In this document: positions 1 through 5,884 of the stretch, piece by piece | How positions within the stretch are numbered: the stretch's first letter is position 1 | Layout of the letters: each line of letters starts with the position of its first letter | Origin: CAZXMB01 sp964641715 | GTDB taxonomy: Bacteria; Desulfobacterota; BSN033; UBA1163 | Length of the DNA stretch: 5,884 nt | Direction of reading: 5' to 3' | Assembly (NCBI GenBank): GCA_964641715.1 | Contig: CAZXMB010000182.1 | Span: 1-5,884, forward strand | Program-made: the position numbers and the translations under genes | Notes under the pieces: generated by a model | What the model saw: the letters and a program-made list of their open reading frames with translations, nothing else | Databases searched by the model: none | Told to the model about the DNA's origin: nothing

Positions 1-1199
1 AAAGACCTTTACTAAAATTAGATCTATTGATTGAGGAGGCACTCCAGAATAATCCTGAGATCTTAGCCTCGAAGAAGAGATCAGAGATCTACAGGGAGAA
101 AATCCCTCAGGCCTCTGCATTGGAAGATCCGATGTTTGGTTTCGGAATCCTCAGCCTTCCCACCAATTTCAGTTTCAGGGATGAGGATATGACCATGAAA
201 GAATTTTCGATTTCCCAAAAATTTCCTTTTCCGGGAAAGAGGCCATTGATGAAGGAGATGGCTGCAAAGGAGGCAGAGTCCATCTCCACAGAGACTGAGG
301 AGAGGTCGAACCGGATCATAAAAGAGGTGAAGGCGGTTTACTATGAGCTGGCCTATCTCTCTCATTCCATTGAAATTACGCAGAAGAATAAAGAGATCCT
401 GGAGAATTTTGTGAAGATCACCGAGACCCAGTATGGCCTTGGCATGGGGATCCAGCAAGATTTGCTCAAGGCCCATGTGGAGGTCTCCAAGATGGTGGAT
501 GAATTGATCATGTTCGCTCAAAAGAAAAAAGCCCTGGAGGCAAAGTTAAGGGCCCTTTTAAACCGGCCCCCGGATACTCCCATCGGCGAGCCTGATAAGA
601 TTGCCCTGAAGAAGGTTTCCATTCCTATTGAAGGCCTTCAGAAAATGGTTCTGGACTTTAACCCTTCATTGAAGGGAATGAAGAAGATGATCGAGGCAAA
701 GGAGAAGGCTTATGCCCTTGCGAGAAGGGAATATTACCCGGATTTCAATTTCCGTTTTGCCTATGGCCAACGGGATAACGGGCCGGAGATGAAACGGAGG
801 GATGTGCTGAGCGGGATGATGGAGATCAACATTCCCCTCTTCTATAAATCGAAACAGGACCGGAAGGTGGCGGAGGCAAAGGCTGATATTCAAAATAGCG
901 AGGCCCAATATCAGGCCATGAAGAACGAGCTCCTTTTCATGGTTTCGGATATGGCTTCCATGATTCAGCGCATCGAAAGACAACTGGAACTCTATCAAAC
1001 CGGGATCATTCCCCAGGCGAGCCTTCAGATCCATTCGGCCATGAGTGCTTACCGGGTGAACAAGGCCGATTTTATGACTCTCCTGGATAGTCAGATGACT
1101 CTCTATCGATATGAATTGGAGTATCATCAGGCTTTCGCAGAGCACGGGAAGAACGTGGCCAATTTGGAATGGCTCATTGGAAGACGTTTGGACCAATAG
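1..1199 (+). CDS. TolC-family outer-membrane efflux channel of a Cus-type system (5' partial)
   Basis: This is the outer-membrane channel of the tripartite pump. It would take metal from the adaptor/pump complex and pass it out of the cell. The frame (first full codon at base 3) is open to the left edge with no stop, so the true start and signal peptide lie outside the window; 398 residues are visible and family members are usually about 420-460. A TTG at 27 is only an internal codon. Two TolC-type (OEP) repeats are visible: one begins with LIEEALQNNPEILA (27-68), the other near 615-665, followed by YYPDF (732-746). FPFPGKR (222-242) is a motif I associate with heavy-metal efflux channels. 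Long charged helices dominate, as expected for the periplasmic alpha-barrel. It is co-directional with the adaptor and 10 bp from it. It fills the CusC role, but E. coli CusC is a more distant NodT-type relative, so I give no symbol. Confidence 0.88.
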   Translation, partial: RPLLKLDLLIEEALQNNPEILASKKRSEIYREKIPQASALEDPMFGFGILSLPTNFSFRDEDMTMKEFSISQKFPFPGKRPLMKEMAAKEAESISTETEERSNRIIKEVKAVYYELAYLSHSIEITQKNKEILENFVKITETQYGLGMGIQQDLLKAHVEVSKMVDELIMFAQKKKALEAKLRALLNRPPDTPIGEPDKIALKKVSIPIEGLQKMVLDFNPSLKGMKKMIEAKEKAYALARREYYPDFNFRFAYGQRDNGPEMKRRDVLSGMMEINIPLFYKSKQDRKVAEAKADIQNSEAQYQAMKNELLFMVSDMASMIQRIERQLELYQTGIIPQASLQIHSAMSAYRVNKADFMTLLDSQMTLYRYELEYHQAFAEHGKNVANLEWLIGRRLDQ

Positions 1200-1203
1200 G
1201 GGG
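1198..1203 (+). promoter_or_regulatory. Shine-Dalgarno of the adaptor gene, overlapping the upstream stop
   Basis: AGGGGG lies six bases before the ATG at 1210 and shares two bases with the TAG stop (1197-1199) of the channel gene. This fixes the adaptor start at 1210 rather than at the upstream in-frame ATG at 1111. Ribosomes finishing the channel gene would stop directly on this site, which suggests translational coupling (inference). Confidence 0.75.
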
Positions 1204-1209
1204 AAAAAG

Positions 1210-2439
1210 ATGAAACGATGGATTGGATTAATACTCGTGATCATTCTGCTTTGGGTGGTCGATGGTTGTAGTAAGGGTCAGGAGGCAACTCCTCATAAGA
1301 ATCATGAAGGTGAAGTGAAACAGGAGGCAAAAAAGGCTGAAGACCTCGACATCAAGGGGTTAACCATGGAGGCGATCGAGAAGGAAGGCAAGGTGAAAGA
1401 GGTCGCTCCCGGCACGGTTCAGATCACACCGGAGCGGCAACAACTGATCGGGGTCAAATTCGGAACGGTGGAGAGGAAACCCCTTGAGAAGGTGATCCGG
1501 ACAGTGGGCCGGGTGGATTATGATGAAAAAAGGATTGTTACGGTTTCACCCAAAATCGGTGGCTGGATCGAAGAACTCTATGTGGATTTCACAGGAAGAT
1601 TCGTCAGGCAGGGAGAATCCCTTCTCACGATCTATAGCCCGGAACTGGTCTCGACTCAGGAGGAATACCTCATTGCCCTTCGAGCAAGGAAAGATCTGGT
1701 CAAAAGCCCTTTTCCAGAGATAGCTTCAACCGGGAATTCCCTTGCAGAATCTGCCAGACGACGCCTCAAACTCTGGGATATCAGTGACGATCAGATCAAG
1801 GCCTTGGAGGAAAGCGGACAGGCTCAAAAGACACTTACTCTCCACTCCCCCTTCAGCGGATTCGTTCTTGAAAAGATGGCCTATAAAGGGATGAATGTAA
1901 TGCCGGGAATGGCCCTCTTCAAACTGGCTGATCTCTCGGTGGTCTGGCTCTATGCGGATATTTATGAATATGAACTTCCTTTCGTTCGATTGGGGCAGAA
2001 GGCATCTGTTCAGCTCTCCTATCTTCCCGGAGAGACCTTCACAGGGAAGGCGATCTATATCTATCCCTCTCTCAATCCGGAGACCCGGACCGCAAAGGTG
2101 AGATTCGAATTTCCAAACTCTCAGGGCAAGCTCAAACCCGAGATGTATGCCAATGTGGAGATCAAGGTCCATCTCGGAGAGAAGTTGGTTGTCCCGGAAG
2201 GGGCGATCATTGATACGGGTCTCAGGCAGATGGCCATTGTGGATAAGGGTTCCGGGTATTTTGAACCGAGGGAAGTGAAGGTGGGTACGAAGGTTGATGA
2301 TGAGTATGAGGTGATCAAAGGTCTCAGGGCCGGGGAGAGGGTGGTCACCAGTGCCAATTTCCTGATTGACTCCGAGTCGAAACTTAAAGAAGCGGTGGGG
2401 AGTATGCCCGGGATGGAGCACGCAGGACACGGAAAATAA
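1210..2439 (+). CDS. cusB: CusB-type efflux RND periplasmic adaptor (membrane fusion protein)
   Basis: This 409-residue adaptor links the inner-membrane pump to the outer-membrane channel; E. coli CusB has 407. Residues 1-20 look like a lipoprotein signal: K2 R3, a hydrophobic stretch (I5-V17), then VVDG before C20. C20 is the only cysteine in the protein, although Asp at -2 is unusual. Then come a charged linker (21-65), a first beta segment from about 69, the first half of the lipoyl/barrel-sandwich domain (108-146, with SPKIGGWIEELYV), an alpha-helical hairpin (about 147-207), the second lipoyl half (208-240, with SPFSGFVLEKM), a beta-barrel (about 243-330, with ADLSVVWLYADI and GKLKPEMYANVEI), a membrane-proximal domain (about 325-392) and a short Met/His tail (M399, M402, H404, H407). 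The start at 1210 is chosen because it has a good Shine-Dalgarno and places the signal peptide at the N-terminus. An ATG at 1111 would add 33 non-signal residues and overlap the channel gene. Copper/silver rather than another metal is inferred from the adjacent pump. Confidence 0.92.
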   Translation: MKRWIGLILVIILLWVVDGCSKGQEATPHKNHEGEVKQEAKKAEDLDIKGLTMEAIEKEGKVKEVAPGTVQITPERQQLIGVKFGTVERKPLEKVIRTVGRVDYDEKRIVTVSPKIGGWIEELYVDFTGRFVRQGESLLTIYSPELVSTQEEYLIALRARKDLVKSPFPEIASTGNSLAESARRRLKLWDISDDQIKALEESGQAQKTLTLHSPFSGFVLEKMAYKGMNVMPGMALFKLADLSVVWLYADIYEYELPFVRLGQKASVQLSYLPGETFTGKAIYIYPSLNPETRTAKVRFEFPNSQGKLKPEMYANVEIKVHLGEKLVVPEGAIIDTGLRQMAIVDKGSGYFEPREVKVGTKVDDEYEVIKGLRAGERVVTSANFLIDSESKLKEAVGSMPGMEHAGHGK

Positions 2440-2441
2440 GA

Positions 2442-2517
2442 ATTGCGGATTTCGGAGTTCAAATTGCGGAATTTTTTTAAGTTCTAAATTCGCAATCTGC
2501 AATCTGTATTCCGCATT
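2442..2517 (+). repeat. Imperfect inverted repeat built of 7-bp units, between adaptor and pump genes
   Basis: The left arm reads as four consecutive heptads: attgcgg (2442-2448), atttcgg (2449-2455), agttcaa (2456-2462) and attgcgg (2463-2469). The right arm reads as four more: tcgcaat (2490-2496), ctgcaat (2497-2503), ctgtatt (2504-2510) and ccgcatt (2511-2517). Folding the arms together pairs about 22 of 28 positions by hand count, including two G-U pairs; the inner and outer heptads pair best. The 20-base spacer (2470-2489) is AT-rich with seven T in a row. CAATCTG is also an exact tandem repeat at 2493-2506. In RNA this would be a long stem-loop between two cistrons. It is not a typical terminator, since no U-run follows the stem. 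A role in mRNA processing or in being a dispersed genomic repeat is inference. Confidence 0.6.
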
Positions 2518-2522
2518 AGGAT

Positions 2523-2529
2523 GAGGGAG
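2523..2529 (+). promoter_or_regulatory. Shine-Dalgarno that decides the cusA start
   Basis: GAGGGAG ends six bases before the ATG at 2536, an ideal spacing. A second in-frame ATG at 2521 would add only MRELS and has just an AGG directly touching it, too close for initiation. The 2536 start also gives an N-terminus (MINKLIELCAHNRF) that aligns without gap to the start of E. coli CusA (MIEWIIRRSVANRF) as I recall it. Confidence 0.75.
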
Positions 2530-2535
2530 TTGTCC

Positions 2536-5500
2536 ATGATCAATAAGCTGATTGAGTTATGTGCTCATAACAGATTCATCGTCTTCATCTTCATCGCCAT
2601 GGCTGTTCTGGCAGGGTATTATTCGATTCGAAACATTACCCTCGATGCCATCCCGGACCTTTCGGATACTCAGGTCATCATCTATGCCCGCTGGGACAGA
2701 AGCCCGGATATCATTGAAGATCAAGTCACTTATCCGATCATCTCTTCATTGCTCGGGGTTCCGAAGGTAAAGGATATCCGCGGGTTCTCCGATTTCGGCT
2801 TCTCTTATGTTTATGTCATCTTTGAAGATGGAACAGATATCTACTGGGCCCGTTCCCGGACCCTTGAATACTTGAGTAATATCCTGCCCAAACTTCCCCA
2901 AGGGGTTAATGTGGAACTGGCCCGGGATGAAACGGCCATTGGCTGGGTCTTTCAATATGCCCTGGTGGATAAGACCGGAAAGAATGATTTAGCTCAACTG
3001 CGAACCTTTCAGGATTGGTACCTGCGGTATGCGATCCAGGCAGTACCGGGTGTGGCGGAGGTTGCCCCGATTGGCGGTTTTGTAAGGCAGTATCAGGTCA
3101 ACCTCGACCCCAACAGGTTAGCCGCCTATAATATCCCGATTGACCGTGTCATTGAAGCCATCCGTGCCGGAAACAACGATGTCGGGGGAAGGCTCGTTGA
3201 GTATACGGGTCGGGAGTATATGGTCAGGGGCAGGGGGTATATTAAGAAGTTGTCAGATGTGGAAGAGATTGTAGTCGCTACGGGCAAGACAGGGGGTACG
3301 CCCATTTTGGTCAGACACCTCGGTTCCGTCACTCTGGGGCCGGATATCCGTCGTGGCATTGCGGAGCTCAACGGGGAAGGGGAGGTGGTGGGCGGCATCG
3401 TCATCATGCGGTATGGAGAGAACGCCCTGAAGGTCATCGAGCGGGTGCGGGTGAAGCTTGAGGAGATGAAACCCTCCCTTCCTCCAGGAGTTGAAATTGT
3501 GACGACCTATGACCGTGGAGAATTGATCGAAAGGTCTATCGATACCCTGAAAGATACGCTCATCGAAGAGTTGATCATCGTCAGCCTTGTGATCATGATC
3601 TTCCTCTGGCATATCCCCTCTGCCCTCGTTCCGATCATCACCATTCCGATCACGATCATTCTTTCCTTCATTCCTATGTATTTAATGGGGATCACGGCCA
3701 ATATCATGAGCCTCGGCGGAATTGCCATTGCGATCGGTGCGATGGTGGATGCGGCCATCGTCGTGGTCGAACAAACACATAAAAAGCTGGAACACTGGGA
3801 TAAAGGAGGCCGGCCCGGGAGTTACAAGGACGTGGTGATTCATGCGGTCAAGGAAGTGGGAGGGCCCAGCTTCTTTGCCCTCCTTGTGATTGCGGTTTCG
3901 TTCATGCCGGTCTTTACCCTGGGGGGGATGGAGGGCAGGCTCTTCAAACCTCTTGCGTTCACGAAGAACTTCTCCATGGCCATTGCAGCGATTCTGGCCA
4001 TCACGCTCGATCCTGCCATCCGGCTCCTCTTTACCCATATGGATCCGTATATTTTCCGGCCCAGGTTCCTCTGCAGAATCGTTAATACCATCCTGGTCGG
4101 AAAGATCCACGGTGAGGAGAACCACCCGATCAGTCGCCCATTAATGAGGATCTACCATCCTGTCTGCGAATTCGTATTGAAACACAGATGGGCCACGATC
4201 ATCGGGGCCCTGTTGGTGGTCATTTTGACTATCCCGATCTTTGAAAAACTCGGGTCAGAATTTATGCCTCCCCTCTTCGAAGGTTCTTTGCTCTATATGC
4301 CCACGACCATGCCAGGCCTCTCTGTGACCGAGGCCCAAAAAATTCTCCAGATACAGGATAAGGTTCTCAAGAGTTTTCCCGAAGTTCACCATGTCTTTGG
4401 GAAAGCTGGCCGTGCAGAGACTGCAACGGATCCGGCACCCTTCTCCATGATGGAGACGGTCGTTCTCCTCAAGCCGGAATCCGAATGGCCCAAAGTCCCC
4501 CGGTGGTATTCTTCATGGGTCCCTGATTGGCTCCAGAAAATCCTGAGACGATTCTGGCCTGATCACAGGAGTTCGGAGGAGTTGATCTACGGACCAGGAG
4601 GGCTTGACGAGGCCATGAGATTTCCCGGGGTCTCTAATGCCTGGACCATGCCGATCAAGGCCCGGGTGGATATGCTCTCCACGGGAATCCGGACGCCCAT
4701 CGGCATTAAGATCATGGGGGCAGACCTGCAAAAGGTTCAGGAACTTGGAGAACATCTGGAGATGGTTCTCAAAGAGGTCCCGGGAGCAAAAAATGTTTTT
4801 GCAGAACGCACGGCCGGAGGATATTTTATTGATTTTACTCTCAAGCGATCAGAACTTTCCAGGTATGGATTAACGGTTGATCAGGTCAACAATATCATCA
4901 TGTCTGCGATCGGTGGTGAAAACATTTCCACCACCATTGAAGGGAGGGAACGGTACCCCATTAATGTCCGTTATTTCAGGGAGCTCCGGGATGATGTGGA
5001 GAAACTGAGGAGGGTTCTCGTTCCTGTTTCCCCGGGAGGTGCGGTTTCAGGAGGAATGGGGGGAGGAATGGGCGGTTCTGGTAGGATAGGATCCTCCGGA
5101 GTCATTCAGGTCCCTCTCGGCCAGCTTGCTGAGATTTCCCTTAAAACAGGCCCAGCCATGATCCGTGACGAGAATGGACGGTTATCAGGATATGTCTTTG
5201 TCGATCTCGATACCTCAAAGCGCGACATCGGAGGCTTCGTGGCGGATGCAAAAAGGGCAGTGAATGAGAAGGTCAAACTCCCATCAGGTTATCAGCTCAT
5301 TTGGAGCGGCCAGTTTGAGTTTATGGAGCGAGTCAAGGAGAGACTGATCATTGTCGTTCCCATCACCATCTTTCTTGTCTTTCTTCTCCTCTATTTCAAC
5401 ACTCGGTCCGTGACCAAGACCATGATCATCCTTTTGGCCGTTCCGTTTTCGGCGGTGGGTGCCATCTGGCTGCTCTATCTCTTGGGCTACAATCTGAGCA

Positions 5501-5884
5501 TTGCGGTTTGGGTGGGATTGATCGCCCTCATGGGTGTGGATGCTGAGACCGGGATGTTCATGCTCCTCTATCTGGATCTTGCCTACCAGGACGCAAAGGC
5601 AAGAGGGGAGATGGGAAGCTGGAATGAACTGAGAGAGGCAATCGTTGAGGGTGCGGTCAAAAGGCTCCGGCCTAAAGTGATGACGGTTGGCGTGATGTTC
5701 ATGGGGCTGATCCCCATCATGTGGGCAACCGGTGCCGGTTCCGATGTGATGAAAAGAATTGCCGCCCCGATGATCGGGGGCATCTTTACCTCATTCATAT
5801 TGGAGCTCATGGTCTATCCTGCCATCTACGCCATCTGGAAATGGAACTTCGAATTGAAGAAAGAATTAAGGGGGAAGGCGCTTT
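2536..5884 (+). CDS. cusA: CusA-type heavy-metal efflux RND pump, Cu(I)/Ag(I) (3' end outside window)
   Basis: This is the inner-membrane proton/metal antiporter of the complex. The frame is uninterrupted for 1116 codons to the right edge. E. coli CusA has 1047 residues, and its C-terminus would align near residue 1105, so only a few codons are probably missing. The RND plan is clear: TM1 (about 14-34), a periplasmic domain with IRGFSDFGFSYVYV, TM2-TM6 (about 340-500), TM7 (about 545-562), a second periplasmic domain, and TM8-TM12 (about 937-1100). TM4 carries IAIAIGAMVDAA with D405; E1004 and K1047 complete the proton relay. Cleft methionines are M588 (LLYMPTTMPG), M638 (FSMMETV) and M713 (ARVDMLSTG). 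Relay methionines are M391, M403, M481 and M1072. R82 matches E. coli R83. Two segments exceed E. coli CusA: a Trp-rich linker (about 652-695, +26 residues) and a Gly/Met-rich loop (about 833-855, +22). The residue correspondences come from recalled E. coli sequence and numbering, not from a computed alignment. Confidence 0.96.
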   Translation, partial: MINKLIELCAHNRFIVFIFIAMAVLAGYYSIRNITLDAIPDLSDTQVIIYARWDRSPDIIEDQVTYPIISSLLGVPKVKDIRGFSDFGFSYVYVIFEDGTDIYWARSRTLEYLSNILPKLPQGVNVELARDETAIGWVFQYALVDKTGKNDLAQLRTFQDWYLRYAIQAVPGVAEVAPIGGFVRQYQVNLDPNRLAAYNIPIDRVIEAIRAGNNDVGGRLVEYTGREYMVRGRGYIKKLSDVEEIVVATGKTGGTPILVRHLGSVTLGPDIRRGIAELNGEGEVVGGIVIMRYGENALKVIERVRVKLEEMKPSLPPGVEIVTTYDRGELIERSIDTLKDTLIEELIIVSLVIMIFLWHIPSALVPIITIPITIILSFIPMYLMGITANIMSLGGIAIAIGAMVDAAIVVVEQTHKKLEHWDKGGRPGSYKDVVIHAVKEVGGPSFFALLVIAVSFMPVFTLGGMEGRLFKPLAFTKNFSMAIAAILAITLDPAIRLLFTHMDPYIFRPRFLCRIVNTILVGKIHGEENHPISRPLMRIYHPVCEFVLKHRWATIIGALLVVILTIPIFEKLGSEFMPPLFEGSLLYMPTTMPGLSVTEAQKILQIQDKVLKSFPEVHHVFGKAGRAETATDPAPFSMMETVVLLKPESEWPKVPRWYSSWVPDWLQKILRRFWPDHRSSEELIYGPGGLDEAMRFPGVSNAWTMPIKARVDMLSTGIRTPIGIKIMGADLQKVQELGEHLEMVLKEVPGAKNVFAERTAGGYFIDFTLKRSELSRYGLTVDQVNNIIMSAIGGENISTTIEGRERYPINVRYFRELRDDVEKLRRVLVPVSPGGAVSGGMGGGMGGSGRIGSSGVIQVPLGQLAEISLKTGPAMIRDENGRLSGYVFVDLDTSKRDIGGFVADAKRAVNEKVKLPSGYQLIWSGQFEFMERVKERLIIVVPITIFLVFLLLYFNTRSVTKTMIILLAVPFSAVGAIWLLYLLGYNLSIAVWVGLIALMGVDAETGMFMLLYLDLAYQDAKARGEMGSWNELREAIVEGAVKRLRPKVMTVGVMFMGLIPIMWATGAGSDVMKRIAAPMIGGIFTSFILELMVYPAIYAIWKWNFELKKELRGKAL

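Noticed and set aside
27..29. TTG as the start of the channel gene
   Set aside because: The frame is open to the left edge and starting here would give a TolC-family protein without any signal peptide, so the gene simply runs in from outside the window.
1111..1209. ATG at 1111 as the adaptor start
   Set aside because: It would add 33 residues with no signal character, overlap the channel gene by 89 bases, and ignore the clear Shine-Dalgarno and lipoprotein-like signal at 1210.
666..1244. 192-codon minus-strand open frame opposite the channel gene
   Set aside because: It is antisense to a clear TolC-family gene, with no recognisable domain and no sign of its own gene context.
2463..2496. Rho-independent terminator in the adaptor-pump gap
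   Set aside because: A stem-loop can form, but the T-run lies inside the loop/upper stem and no U-run follows the 3' arm, so it is unlikely to terminate; the downstream gene also belongs to the same complex.
1726..2502. 258-codon open frame on the minus strand opposite the adaptor gene
   Set aside because: It lies opposite well-conserved adaptor coding sequence, and its His/Leu/Pro-rich translation has no recognisable domain; it is a codon-use shadow.
2521..2535. In-frame ATG at 2521 as the cusA start
   Set aside because: The only purine-rich match directly abuts the codon, while the ATG at 2536 has GAGGGAG at six-base spacing.
2440..2535. Internal promoter for cusA
   Set aside because: TTGCGG hexamers look like weak -35 elements, but I find no convincing -10 at the right distance from either copy.
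2552..2770. Short plus-strand open frame inside cusA
   Set aside because: It is an out-of-frame reading of the pump's N-terminus; the serine run comes from repeated tc-rich Ile/Phe codons in the true frame.
3682..4125. Minus-strand open frame opposite cusA
   Set aside because: It is antisense to the most conserved TM4-TM6 part of the pump and is His/Arg/Asp-rich with no recognisable fold.

Overview
The window holds most of a heavy-metal efflux operon of the CusCBA type, all on the + strand. In order it carries a TolC-family outer-membrane channel (5' end outside the window), a lipoprotein-like periplasmic adaptor (CusB type, complete), and the RND inner-membrane pump CusA (complete start, open at the right edge after 1116 codons). 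Together these would form a tripartite complex that spans both membranes of a Gram-negative cell. It would use the proton gradient to expel Cu(I) and/or Ag(I).

The metal assignment rests on residues in the pump. Compared with E. coli CusA as I remember it, the three cleft methionines (M573/M623/M672), the four transmembrane-relay methionines (M391/M403/M486/M1009) and the proton-relay triad (D405/E939/K984) all have counterparts here: M588/M638/M713, M391/M403/M481/M1072 and D405/E1004/K1047. This fits a monovalent copper/silver pump better than a Zn/Co/Ni pump of the CzcA type.

Layout: 1-1199 outer-membrane channel; 10-bp gap carrying a Shine-Dalgarno that overlaps the channel's stop codon; 1210-2439 adaptor; 2440-2535 AT-rich gap built largely of 7-bp units arranged as an imperfect inverted repeat; 2536-5884 cusA. 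No regulator, CusF chaperone, RNA gene, mobile element or CRISPR array is visible.

Organism: Gram-negative, roughly 50% GC. The pump's long linker between the second and third cleft methionines and its VEQTHKKLE wording after TM4 resemble, from memory, CusA proteins of Deltaproteobacteria-like or Nitrospirota-like environmental bacteria more than Enterobacteriaceae. This taxonomic guess is weak.

I see no new multi-gene system here. The points most worth a second look are the heptad inverted repeat between adaptor and pump, a Gly/Met-rich insertion in the pump's periplasmic domain, and an adaptor whose methionines lie in different places from those of E. coli CusB.
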